Source: Fimbriiglobus ruber (GTDB lineage: Bacteria > Planctomycetota > Planctomycetia > Gemmatales > Gemmataceae). From it: DNA of 64,000 nucleotides. Under the pieces are notes generated by a model. That model was not told the origin of the DNA and did no database searches. It saw only the letters and a program-made list of their open reading frames with translations. Location of the stretch: the NCBI RefSeq assembly GCF_002197845.1, contig NZ_NIDE01000014.1, positions 62,001 to 126,000 of the forward strand, written 5' to 3'. The position numbers and the translations under genes are program-made. Each line of letters opens with the position of its first letter. The first letter of the stretch is position 1. Shown piece by piece: positions 53,605 through 63,407 of this stretch.

Positions 53605-55260
53605 ATGACGCCGGTTCTTTCTGGTAGCAAGATGGACGTGAAGCGGATTGGCGGCGTAGAGATCTTTCGCCCCCGCTTGGTGAGCGAACAGCTCGCACGC
53701 AGCGAAGCCGAAACGCACCTTCGCGAGGGGTACGCCTCGGGAACGTACACCGACACCAAGAAGATCAACGAGATCCTCCAGTATCAGTTCAGCCACTTCT
53801 ACGGGCTGCTGAAGGCTGAGATCGCGAAATCATCATCCCGTCACTTGATGGAGTTTCTCCTCGGTCAGTACGACTTCACGGCCCAGATCGTGGAGAAACA
53901 GAAAGCGGGGCAGCTTTCATCGGACGAGCGGACTTATTGGAGCTCACGCGGACCGATCATCCGCCGTGCACTTAAACATCTTGCCGAAATTGTCGCAATG
54001 TTGGCCCCGCCGGAGACCCCGAATCTGGACCCTGCAGCCCTGCCGCTTAACCTCGACACGATCATGATCGCCGGGGAGATGCTGGTCGAGCTTTATGTGA
54101 TGAGCGATCAGACGCACGGGTTGCACCCTGATGAAACGACCCTGACGATCCACCCTGAGGGTGGGCTCGACTACCTGTCGCTCAACGTCAAAGACTTTGA
54201 ACGGTACCGGGGTCTGTCCGCTCGCATCGGTCGCGACACGGCACGGCAGTCCATGTATCTGGCCGGCAAGCCCCTTCGGTACGATCTGGATTACCAAGCC
54301 TCCGAACTCGACGCCGCGTTCAAGGGGGAATTCGGCTTCACCTACAAGCAAGGCGTCCAGGCCCTCCAAGAGTTGATCGACAAGGCGGTTGTTCCCGACC
54401 CGGGTTCATTTGACGTCCCCTTCGCACGGCGTGAGTTGATGACCGACCGGGTGGTCGAACTGACGGGTGCCGGAAGGGCATCGGTTGACCGGTTCATCGC
54501 CGGCTTCTCCCTGACGAAAGGCCAACTCGAGGGGCGGCTAATCTTCAAACCCAAACAGGAGTACCGGGCCCTCCGGCGTGGGTTCTTCGAGATGCCCCAC
54601 GAAACCGGCCCGCACCTGGTCTGGTCGCGGTGCATGGCCCGGGAGTGCCTCCTGGAACTGATGAAGGGCACGCTCTTCCAGCGTTGTCCCTCAGAGTGGA
54701 AAGCCCCTGGCGTCAACAAGGCTCTCGCGACACTGCAGAACAAAGGCGGAAACTGGTTCGAGGCCGAGGTGGACCGGAACATGGCGGTTCTCGGTGCCCA
54801 GGGGAAGGCCTCGCTCAAGGGCGGGATCGGCGTCGGGGCCGACAGGGTAGCGATCCCCGCGGACATCGGCGAAATCGACTACTTAAGTTTTCTGCCAGCC
54901 GAGGGGCTTCTCACGCTCCTGGAAGACAAGATGGTCGACGGCGGGTTCGAGCCCACTTACTTCCGAGACGACCTGAGCAGCTTTGTTACCGGCAAAAAGC
55001 CGTACGCCGACCAACTGAAGCGGAAGGTCGAGTGGGTTCGGAACAACCTTGCGGCCGTCTCTAAGGGGCTCTCCTCCCTGTTCCCCGGAAAGCCGCTGGT
55101 CAACCCGACCCGGGTCGCCGGGGCGTTGGTGACTCTGCACCCGACCTACGCCTCGTACTTCATCTCGGATTACCCGTGTGTGCCGCTGACGGAGTTGATG
55201 GACGACTACAAGGCGAAGGGGGTGTGGCCCTACGACATCGGCGTGAGCAAGGTGCCATGA
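53605..55260 (+). CDS. Unknown protein with C-terminal nuclease-like motif
   Basis: The protein has 551 residues and is not a recognised family. The first 400 residues are mostly helical. The C-terminal part has IGEIDYLSFLPAEGLLTLLEDK, in which D and then E-D-K are spaced as in PD-(D/E)XK nucleases, preceded by WFEAEVDRNMAVLG. The end YKAKGVWPYDIGVSKVP follows. Its stop codon overlaps the start of the single-TRD specificity gene (ATGA), so the two are likely one module, perhaps a target-recognising nuclease. Confidence 0.55.
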   Translation: MTPVLSGSKMDVKRIGGVEIFRPRLVSEQLARSEAETHLREGYASGTYTDTKKINEILQYQFSHFYGLLKAEIAKSSSRHLMEFLLGQYDFTAQIVEKQKAGQLSSDERTYWSSRGPIIRRALKHLAEIVAMLAPPETPNLDPAALPLNLDTIMIAGEMLVELYVMSDQTHGLHPDETTLTIHPEGGLDYLSLNVKDFERYRGLSARIGRDTARQSMYLAGKPLRYDLDYQASELDAAFKGEFGFTYKQGVQALQELIDKAVVPDPGSFDVPFARRELMTDRVVELTGAGRASVDRFIAGFSLTKGQLEGRLIFKPKQEYRALRRGFFEMPHETGPHLVWSRCMARECLLELMKGTLFQRCPSEWKAPGVNKALATLQNKGGNWFEAEVDRNMAVLGAQGKASLKGGIGVGADRVAIPADIGEIDYLSFLPAEGLLTLLEDKMVDGGFEPTYFRDDLSSFVTGKKPYADQLKRKVEWVRNNLAAVSKGLSSLFPGKPLVNPTRVAGALVTLHPTYASYFISDYPCVPLTELMDDYKAKGVWPYDIGVSKVP

Positions 55261-55889
55261 AAGCTCGAATATGCGACATCGCGGAGGTGCAGATCGGGTA
55301 TCAGCACCGGGACAAGATCGGGGCCGCCGAGGTGGGGTCACACCAGATCATCCAGCCGAAAGACGTGGTCGAGCCTGGGGACCGGTTTTCGGAGGCCTTC
55401 GAACCGGCCGCGGGGATCTGGACGGGTAGCCTCTACATGGTGACGCCGAAGGGAGATCCGGACCGGTACCTGGTCAGTCCGGGGGACGTGTTGTTCACCG
55501 CCCGGGGGAGTCGGAACTTCGCCATTCCCATCGACGCCAGGAGCGTTCGGCCGCCAGTGCAGGACTGGGGGAAGGTGATCGCGGGCTCGTTCTTCTTCAT
55601 CCTACGGCCCAGGACGGAGCGGGTGTCGCCAGGGTACCTCGCCTGGGCGATCAACCAGCCCCCGGTGCAGCGGCAGTTGGACGACGCGGCCCACGGCAGC
55701 CATATGAAGCTGATCCCGAAGAGGATGTTCGAGGAGATCGAGATCGACCTCCCTCCACTGACTGTGCAAGAAATCATCGTCAAGGTGAGCGAACTGTCCG
55801 AGCAGGAACGCCGCCTGACGACATTGATCCAAACCAAGCGGGCCGAATTAGTCCGATTCGCCAGCCTGGCCGCAGCCCGCCAGGGTTAA
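55257..55889 (+). CDS. Single-TRD HsdS-like specificity protein
   Basis: The protein has 210 residues, half the size of normal HsdS. It contains one target-recognition domain (QIIQPKDVVEPGD ... DVLFTARGSRNFAIP, then PGYLAWAINQPPVQRQLDDAAHGS and IPKRMFEEIEIDLPPLTVQEIIVKV) and one conserved helix. It overlaps the nuclease-like gene by 4 bp and lies 22 bp before hsdM. It may act as a homodimeric specificity unit for HsdM or guide the upstream nuclease. Confidence 0.75.
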   Translation: MKARICDIAEVQIGYQHRDKIGAAEVGSHQIIQPKDVVEPGDRFSEAFEPAAGIWTGSLYMVTPKGDPDRYLVSPGDVLFTARGSRNFAIPIDARSVRPPVQDWGKVIAGSFFFILRPRTERVSPGYLAWAINQPPVQRQLDDAAHGSHMKLIPKRMFEEIEIDLPPLTVQEIIVKVSELSEQERRLTTLIQTKRAELVRFASLAAARQG

Positions 55890-55910
55890 CGAATTCGAGG
55901 GTTCAGAGAC

Positions 55911-57425
55911 ATGCCGAGCGAAATTAGCCAGGACGAGATCAACGCCATCGTGTGGAAGGCGTGCGACACCTTCCGCGGGGCCGTCGATCCGTCCGAGTAC
56001 AAGAACTACATCCTCACGATGCTGTTCCTGAAGTACCTCAGCGACCTGTGGAAGGACAAGCGGCGGGAGTACGAGGAGAAGTACAAGGGGGACGCCGAGC
56101 GGGTGAAGCGGGCGTTGGGCCGCGAGCGGTTCGTGCTCCCGGACGAGTGCGACTTCGACCACCTCTACGCCCAGCGGGACGCCGCCAACATCGGCGAGAT
56201 CATCAACATCGCGTTGGAGAAGATCGAGGACGCCAACAAGGCCAAGCTCGAGAACGTGTTCCGCAACATCGACTTCAACTCCGAGCCGGCCCTCGGGCAG
56301 ACACGGGAGCGGAACCGGCGGCTGAAACACCTGCTGGACGACTTCAACGATCCCCGGCTCGATCTGCGGCCTTCCCGCATCGGCAACCGGGACGTGATCG
56401 GCGACGTGTACGAGTACCTCATCGGCCAGTTCGCCGCCGGGGCGGGCAAGAAGGCCGGGGAGTTCTACACCCCGCCGGAGGTATCCACCCTGCTGGCCAA
56501 ACTGGTGGATCCCAAGCCGGGAGACCGCATCTGCGACCCGGCCTGCGGCTCCGGCTCGTTGCTCATCCGCGTGGCCAAGGAGGTGCACGACGAGAAGGGC
56601 AACCCGAGCAAGAACTTCTCCCTCTTCGGCCAGGAGTCGAACGGAAGCACTTGGGCCTTGTGCCGAATGAACATGTTCCTGCACGAGCAGGACGGGGCAC
56701 GGGTCGAGTGGTGCGACACCATCACCAACCCGAAGTTAATCGAAGACGACCAGTTGATGAAGTTCAACGTCGTGGTGGCCAATCCCCCGTTCTCACTCGA
56801 CAAGTGGGGGGCTGACACGGCAGCGGCTGACAAATTCGAGCGGTTCTTTCGTGGTATTCCGCCAAAGAGCAAGGGGGATTACGCCTTCATCACCCACATG
56901 ATCGAGATCGCCCTGGCCGACGAGGGGCGGGTGGGGGTGATCGTTCCGCACGGCGTCCTGTTCCGGGGCGGCTCGGAAGGGCTGATCCGTCAGAAGCTGA
57001 TCGAAGAAAACTTCCTGGAGGCGGTCATCGGCCTGCCGGCGAATCTGTTCTTCGGCACCGGCATTCCGGCGGCCATCCTGATCTTCAAAAAGGGAAAGAA
57101 GACAACGGACGTTCTCTTCATTGACGCGAGCCGCGAGTATGCGGACGAGAAGAAACAGACCCGGCTGCGGCCCGAGGACATCGCGAAGATCGTGGCCACC
57201 TACCAGAAGTTCAAGAGCGTGCCGAAGTACGCCCACCGGGCGAAGCGGAGCGAGATCGAGGAGAACGAGTTCAACCTGAACATTCCCCGCTATGTGGACA
57301 CTTCGGAACCGGAGGAAGTGATCGACGTCGTGAAGCTGCAAGCGGAGATCGACGGGCTGGAGTCGCAGTTGGCCCAGACGCGGGCGGAGATGCAGAAGTA
57401 CCTCGCAGAACTCGGGGTGAAGTAA
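55911..57425 (+). CDS. hsdM: Type I restriction-modification methyltransferase subunit
   Basis: The protein has 504 residues. The N-terminal HsdM helical domain (about 8-140) precedes the N6-adenine methyltransferase domain with motif I ICDPACGSGSLLIRVA, motif IV VVANPPFSLDKWG, GEFYTPPEVSTLLAKL and VIVPHGVLFRGGSEG. The C-terminal coiled coil contacts HsdS. The stop overlaps the hsdS start (TAATG). With HsdS it methylates adenine in a bipartite site; with HsdR it forms the restriction complex. Confidence 0.96.
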   Translation: MPSEISQDEINAIVWKACDTFRGAVDPSEYKNYILTMLFLKYLSDLWKDKRREYEEKYKGDAERVKRALGRERFVLPDECDFDHLYAQRDAANIGEIINIALEKIEDANKAKLENVFRNIDFNSEPALGQTRERNRRLKHLLDDFNDPRLDLRPSRIGNRDVIGDVYEYLIGQFAAGAGKKAGEFYTPPEVSTLLAKLVDPKPGDRICDPACGSGSLLIRVAKEVHDEKGNPSKNFSLFGQESNGSTWALCRMNMFLHEQDGARVEWCDTITNPKLIEDDQLMKFNVVVANPPFSLDKWGADTAAADKFERFFRGIPPKSKGDYAFITHMIEIALADEGRVGVIVPHGVLFRGGSEGLIRQKLIEENFLEAVIGLPANLFFGTGIPAAILIFKKGKKTTDVLFIDASREYADEKKQTRLRPEDIAKIVATYQKFKSVPKYAHRAKRSEIEENEFNLNIPRYVDTSEPEEVIDVVKLQAEIDGLESQLAQTRAEMQKYLAELGVK

Positions 57426-58690
57426 TGGTTCCGCTCTCAACGATCATTTCGGAACTGGAATCGGGCGTCAGTGTCAACAGCGAGGATGTTCCTGCTGGCG
57501 ATTCTGAACGTGGCGTACTCAAAGTGAGCTGCGTTTCCGACGGCCATTTCTATGCACAGGAGAACAAGCGGGTCATCCCAAGCGAACTCCATCGCCTTAT
57601 CTGCTCGGTACGTCGAGGTGATTTGCTAGTCACGCGGGCCAATACCTTCGACTTGATCGGGGCGTCTGGCCTAGTGGACCGAGACTACCCGAACCTGTTC
57701 TTGCCAGACAAGGTGTGGCGTGTCGTGCTCAAGGAGGGCGGTGGGGATTCCATCAACTGGCTAAAGCATGTGCTTAATTCACCCCAGGTACGGGCTGAGC
57801 TCAAGAAGCGAGCAACTGGGACGAGCGGGAGCATGAAGAACATCCCGCAATCGTCATTCTTGGCGATCAACGTCTTTCGGCCTCCTGTGGACGAACAGGT
57901 CTGGATTGCTTGCGTGCTCGACGTGTGGGATCGCGGCGTCCGGCAGCTCACCGACCTAATCTCTGCGAAGCTCTGTTTCAAGCAAGGGCTGATGCAGCAC
58001 CTGCTGACCGGCCAGCGACGGTTCCAGGGGCATGTGAAGAAGAAAGGCGTGCAAGCGTCACCGGCGGGAACCATTCCCGTGGACTGGACGCTGGGCCGGC
58101 TCTCGGATGTTACCGAAGAAGTCCGCCGGAGAAACGACACGGGCGTGACCCGCGTCCTCACTGCCTCGGGGAACCACGGCCTCATCGATCAGCAGGACTA
58201 CTTCAACCGCTCCGTCGCTGGGAAATCCCTGGAAAGTTACTTCCTGCTCAAACGGGGCGAGTTCGCATACAACCGCAGCCTGATGAAGGGGTATCCGTAC
58301 GGGGCCACCAAACGGCTCGAAGATTACGAGGAAGGAGTCGTTTCGACGCTGTACCTCTGTTTCCGGATCACCTCGCCTGAGTGCAACTCGAATTGGCTGA
58401 CCCACGTGTTCGAAGCCGGCGTCCTGAACTCTCAACTTCGTGGGATCGCCAAAATGGGAGCCAGAGCCCACGGGCTGCTGAACGTGGCCGCATCGGAATT
58501 CTTCAACATGGTTCTGCCGGTGCCGTCGCCGGAGGAACAGGCCGCCATATCCAGGGTGCTGGATGCCGCAGACTCCGAAATCGCACTACTTGAGAAAGAA
58601 CTCGAAGCCCTCAAGCAGCAGAAGAAGGGGCTGATGCAGAAGCTGTTGACCGGGCAGGTGCGGGTGCCGCTATCAAAGGGCGTGGCATGA
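57425..58690 (+). CDS. hsdS: Type I restriction-modification specificity subunit
   Basis: The protein has 421 residues with two target-recognition domains and two conserved regions: TRD1 with VRRGDLLVTRANTFDLIGASG, CR1 with KLCFKQGLMQHLLTGQRRF, TRD2 with KRGEFAYNRSLMKGYPYGA, and CR2 ending KQQKKGLMQKLLTGQVRV. It recognises the target DNA and links M and R subunits. Its 5' end overlaps hsdM by one base. Confidence 0.93.
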   Translation: MVPLSTIISELESGVSVNSEDVPAGDSERGVLKVSCVSDGHFYAQENKRVIPSELHRLICSVRRGDLLVTRANTFDLIGASGLVDRDYPNLFLPDKVWRVVLKEGGGDSINWLKHVLNSPQVRAELKKRATGTSGSMKNIPQSSFLAINVFRPPVDEQVWIACVLDVWDRGVRQLTDLISAKLCFKQGLMQHLLTGQRRFQGHVKKKGVQASPAGTIPVDWTLGRLSDVTEEVRRRNDTGVTRVLTASGNHGLIDQQDYFNRSVAGKSLESYFLLKRGEFAYNRSLMKGYPYGATKRLEDYEEGVVSTLYLCFRITSPECNSNWLTHVFEAGVLNSQLRGIAKMGARAHGLLNVAASEFFNMVLPVPSPEEQAAISRVLDAADSEIALLEKELEALKQQKKGLMQKLLTGQVRVPLSKGVA

Positions 58691-58819
58691 TGCCCCACGT
58701 CAACCATCCAAATGTTGCCTCAGCCTGTGGCGGAATTACCGCTCGGGCTGAAGGGATCAACCGGGACAAGCCAGGCTCCGACAGCCACAAGAACCGCACC
58801 AAGCTTTAAGGGGGCAGCA

Positions 58820-59422
58820 ATGGCAACGACCGAACACGTCTCTTGGCCGGTGGGGAACTGTCTTTGTGACAAGCCCCTGGTGATGAACCACACGAGCTCG
58901 CCAGACCACCCTTGGGGTGGTGCTACCTCTTATCGCAGCTTGGACTGCGGCGAGTGTTCTAAGGCCTGGTATTTGAGCGGTTCGCACCTGGTCAATCTCG
59001 CTTCGGAGAGGAGTGTCGAAGCCCAAATTGCTCCGTTGGAGAAACAGGCCACTAGCTTTCGAACCCAGATCGGCTCACTCACCCAGGGCGTGCTGAAACG
59101 CTGGTGCGAGCAACACGGATTTCCCACCAAGAAGCAAGAGTGGGAAACCGCCTCAACTGCAGGGTTGTACACCGGCACCCTTCAGGCCTTTTACAAGGAT
59201 CGACAGACCAAATCGTTGGTTCAAGTGCTCCGGCTGTTCGCAGATTCTGATACGTTTCGTGGCCTCGCGTCTTCATCCGAAAAGAGCGACTGCCAGCGAC
59301 TGCAAGCTGATTTGAAAAAGGTTGAGCAGCAGATCTCTGAGCTTCGGCGAGGAATTCAGCGAGTCCGGTACAAGGAGCTCGACCTGTCAGCACGTGGCTC
59401 GACAGGGGGAGGCCAATCGTGA
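58820..59422 (+). CDS. Hypothetical protein between hsdS and hsdR
   Basis: The protein has 200 residues from MATTEHVSWPVGNCLCDKP. Cys residues C14, C16 and DCGECSK in the first 50 could bind a metal; the middle and end are helical and coiled-coil-like (QRLQADLKKVEQQISELRRGIQRVRYKELDL). The stop overlaps the hsdR GTG start (GTGA), so it is translationally coupled to hsdR. It may be a restriction modulator; no family is recognised. Confidence 0.6.
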   Translation: MATTEHVSWPVGNCLCDKPLVMNHTSSPDHPWGGATSYRSLDCGECSKAWYLSGSHLVNLASERSVEAQIAPLEKQATSFRTQIGSLTQGVLKRWCEQHGFPTKKQEWETASTAGLYTGTLQAFYKDRQTKSLVQVLRLFADSDTFRGLASSSEKSDCQRLQADLKKVEQQISELRRGIQRVRYKELDLSARGSTGGGQS

Positions 59423-62400
59423 CCGACCAACTGCCCTCCTTCCTCGAAGACCACATCTCGCAGATCCCGGCGTTGCAGCTCCTGCAGAACCTAGGGTGGG
59501 ATTACCTCACGCCGACGGAGGCGGTCACGCTCAGAGGCGGCAAGCTGTCCGGCGTTATCCTGGACGGCGTGCTGGTGCCTCAGTTACGGAAGCTGAACAA
59601 CATCCGCTTCAAGGGGGACGAGTACGAGTTCAGCGAGGCGAACATCCAGTCGGCGTTGCAGGCGATCAAGGAGGTGCTGTTCGACGGCTTGGTGCGGACC
59701 AACGAGAAGATCTACGACCTGCTCGTGCTCGGCAAGAGCCTGTCCCAGACCATCGACGGTGATACCAAGAGCTTCCCGCTGTTCTTCATCGACTGGAACC
59801 CGGCCACGTTCCTGACCAACAACGTCTTCCACGTCACGGAGGAATTCGAGGTGGAGCGGACCGGCAGCCACGAGATGCGGCGGCCGGACCTCGTGCTGTT
59901 CGTCAACGGCATCCCGCTGGCCGTGATCGAGTGCAAAAGGCCGGACCTCAAGGAGCCGATCGAGCAGGCGATTTCTCAGCAGTTGCGGAACCAGCGGGAC
60001 GACGAGATCCCCAAGCTGTTCCTGTACTCGCAACTGCTGCTGGCGGTGTCGAAGAGCGAGGCCAAGTACGCCACCACCGGCACCCCGCTGAAGTTCTGGG
60101 CGGTGTGGAAGGAGGACGTCGACGCCGTACTTGCTCCGATCGTGAACGCACCGCTGAGTGATGCAAAGAAAAACCGGTTGTTCGGCGACCGGTACGCATA
60201 CGTGCGGGCCTACTTCGACCGCCTGGAGCAAGAGCGGCGGGAGGTGACGCCCCAGGACCGGGCGTTGTACTCCCTGTGCCGCCCCGAACGACTGCTCGAC
60301 CTGACGTACAACTTCACCCTGTTCGACGCCGGGGAGAAGAAGGTCGCCCGGTACCAGCAGTTCTTCTGCATCAAGAAGATCCTCGGGCGGATCCGCGAGC
60401 GGGACGACGCCGGCCGCCGCAAGGGGGGCGTCGTCTGGCACACCCAGGGGAGCGGCAAGTCGCTGACCATGGTGATGCTGGCCAAGGCCGCCGTCCGGGA
60501 GAACCTGCCGGACTACAAGATCGTGCTGGTCACCGACCGGGTGGACCTGGACGACCAGATCTACAAGACATTTCGGCACTGCGACCTGGAGCCCGACCGG
60601 GCCAAGAGCGGGAGGCACCTGGCCACCCTGCTCGCCGGTCCCAAGAGCCGGGTGGTCACGACCATCATCGACAAGTTCGAGACGGCCGTGCTCAAGTGCG
60701 AGCTGCGGAACGAGAGCGACAACGTGTTCGTGCTGGTGGACGAGAGCCACCGGGGGCAGTACGGGGGCATGCACACCCGCATGCGGAAGGCCCTGCCAAA
60801 CGCCTGCTTCATCGGGTTCACCGGCACCCCGGTGAAGCGGAAGGAGAAGGACACGATCACCAAGTTCGGCGGGCTGATCGACACCTACACGATCCGCCAG
60901 GCGGTGGAGGACAAGGCGGTGGTCCCGCTCCTGTACGAGGGCGGGACGTGGAGCAGCAGGTCGACCGGAAGACCATCGACCGCTGGTTCGACCAGTTGAC
61001 GGCCAAGCTGACCGTCGAGCAGCGGGCCGACCTGAAGAAGAAGTTCGCCAGCACCGACCAGTTGAACAAGGCCGAGCAGAAGGTGAAGGAGATCGCCTTC
61101 GACATCAGCGTCCACTTCCGGGACAACTGGCAGGGCACGCCGTACAAGGCCCAGCTGGTGACGCAGGACAAGACGGCCGCCCTGCTTTACAAGAAGTACC
61201 TGGACGAGTTCGGGCTGGTGTCGTCCGAGGTGCTCATCTCCGGCCCCGACGACCGGGAGGGGAACGAGGAGGTCGACGAGGAGGACCTGCCGGCGGTGGT
61301 GTCCTTCTGGAAGCGGATGATGGCCAAGCACGGGAGCGAGGAGCAGTACAACCGGAACGTGATCAACGCGTTCAAGTCCGGCGAGCACCCGGAGATCATC
61401 ATCGTCGTGGACAAGCTGCTCACCGGGTTCGACGCCCCGCGGAACACGGTGCTGTACCTGACCCGGCTGCTCAAGGAACACACCCTGCTCCAGGCCATCG
61501 CACGGGTGAACCGGTTGTTCGAGGGGAAGGACTTCGGGTACATCATCGACTACCGCGGGGTGCTCCAGAACCTGAACAAGGCGTTCGACCTGTACGGCAA
61601 GCTGGAGGAGTTCGACGCGGCGGACCTGGAGGACGCCGTCATAGACGTCGCCGAGGAGGTGAAGAAGCTGCCCCAGCGGCACTCGGACCTGTGGGACGTC
61701 TTCAAGGGGATCAAGAACAAGCAGGACGAGGAGCAGTACGAGCTGCGGCTGGCGGACGAGGAGCTGCGGGAGCGGTTCTACGAGCGGCTGTCGGCATTCT
61801 CCCGCAACCTGGCCCTGGCGTTGTCCTCGGTCCAATTCACGGAGGACACCCCGAACGACAAGGTCGAGCGGTACAAGGCCGACCTCACCTTCTTCGTGAA
61901 GCTGCGGGCGGCGGTAAAGCGGCGGTACGCCGAGGTGGTGGACTTCAAGGAGTACGAGGCCAAGATCCAGAAGCTGATCGACACGCACGTGACCACCGGC
62001 GGGGTCGAGAAGGTGACCACCCTCATTAACATCTTCGACAAGGACGCCTTCCTCAAGGAGATCGAGAAGCTGGAGGGCACGGCGTCCAAGGCGGACACCA
62101 TCGCCCACCGGACGAAGAAGACGATCATCGAGCGGATGGAGGAGGACCCGGCGTTCTACCGCAAGTTCTCCGAGATGCTGGAAGACGCGATCCGGGCGTT
62201 CCGCGAGAAGCGGCTGGCCGATCGGGACTACTTGAGCAAGGTCATGGAGATCGCCGACTCGGTGCGGAACCGTACCGGCGACTCGCTGCCAGATAAGCTC
62301 CGCAACCAGGATGTGGCGAAGGCCTTTTACGGGGTCGTCCTGGAGCCGCTGGGGCGGCACGTCGCCGAGCCGGGGGAATGTCGGGAACTCTCGGCGGACG

Positions 62401-62606
62401 CGGCATTGCGGATCGACGAGATTGTGCGGGCCGAGCGGATTGTCAGCTGGACGACGAACACCGATGTGCAGAACCGCATGAAGAACCTGATCGAAGACTA
62501 TCTGCACGAGCTTAAGGATGAGACCGGGCTGCTGCTGACCTTCGAGGACATCGACGAGATCCTCGAGAAGTGCCTCGACGTCGCCAAGCGGAGGTACGCG
62601 GCGTGA
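59419..62606 (+). pseudogene. hsdR: Type I restriction endonuclease/translocase subunit, one frameshift
   Basis: The two frames together give about 1062 residues. The N-terminal nuclease domain is PDLVLFVNGIPLAVIECKRPD (PD...ExK), the SF2 motor has Walker A WHTQGSGKSLTMVML, VLVDESHRGQYGG and GFTGTPVKRKEKD. After the offset at about 60940 come EQQVDRKTIDRWFD, IIIVVDKLLTGFDAP, LLQAIARVNRL and the HsdM-contacting C-terminus. One missing G near GAGGGC (60937-60942) separates LLYEG from RDVEQQVD. Overlap with the previous gene and the next gene is 4 bp each. Confidence 0.92.
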
Positions 62607-63334
62607 TCGAGAACGGCCAACCCGGGGGCGGTTACCTCCTGCGGTACGGCGGACTGGCGATCCCGTTCCGGGTCGAGTACCGCGATCGAAAGGATCTGGC
62701 CATCAGCGTCTACCCGGAGCTGCGGCTGGAGGTGTTGGCCCCCCGGCGTGTGAGCGTCGAGCAGGTCCTCACCCGGGTGCAGAAGCGGGCCGGGTGGATC
62801 GTGCGTCAGTGGCGGAAGTTCGAGCGGTACCGCCCGCCCCAGCCGGAGCGGCGGTACGTGAGCGGGGAGACGCACCGCTACCTCGGCCGCCAGTACCGGC
62901 TGAAGGTCCAGGGAGGGACGCCGTCCGGGGTGAAGCTGATCGGCCGGTTCCTGCAAGTCCGGACCACGGGCGAGGCGGACGGCGACGAAGTGCGGAACCT
63001 GCTCGAAGCCTGGTATCGGCAGCACTCCGAGCGGGTGTTCGCCCAGCGGCTCCTGCACTGCCTCGAAGCGGTGCGGTCGCTCCGCCTGGCCCAGAGTCCG
63101 ACCCTGACCGTCCGCAAGATGGCGAAGCGGTGGGGGAGTTGCACCAAGGCCGGGGCGATCCGGCTGAACGTGGAGCTGGTGAAGGCCCCGGTCCCCTGCA
63201 TCGACTACGTGATCGTTCACGAGCTGTGCCACCTCAAGGCCCACAACCACGGCCCGGAGTTCTACCGTCTCCTTGGTCGCTGCATGCCCGACTGGGAGGC
63301 CAGGAAAGAACGTTTGGAAGCCGTTACCGTTTAG
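62603..63334 (+). CDS. YgjP-like (SprT/M48-fold) metallopeptidase-like protein
   Basis: The protein has 243 residues from a GTG at 62603 that overlaps the hsdR stop. The zinc motif VIVHELCHLKAHNHGPEFYRLLGRCMPDW (HExxH with a downstream His/Glu) and KMAKRWGSCTKAGAIRLN place it in the YgjP/DUF45 family, often found next to type I RM genes. Its biochemical role there is unknown. Confidence 0.88.
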   Translation: MIENGQPGGGYLLRYGGLAIPFRVEYRDRKDLAISVYPELRLEVLAPRRVSVEQVLTRVQKRAGWIVRQWRKFERYRPPQPERRYVSGETHRYLGRQYRLKVQGGTPSGVKLIGRFLQVRTTGEADGDEVRNLLEAWYRQHSERVFAQRLLHCLEAVRSLRLAQSPTLTVRKMAKRWGSCTKAGAIRLNVELVKAPVPCIDYVIVHELCHLKAHNHGPEFYRLLGRCMPDWEARKERLEAVTV

Positions 63335-63407
63335 GCTGCTGAGCGGCGATCCAGCGACTGCCGCAGGGGACTTACACGGCCGGCGTGGGGCGGCCCGAGG
63401 AGTACAC

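Noticed and set aside
60885-62507. 540-codon minus-strand ORF
   Set aside because: Antisense shadow of hsdR; Val/Leu/Gln/His-rich with no recognisable domain.
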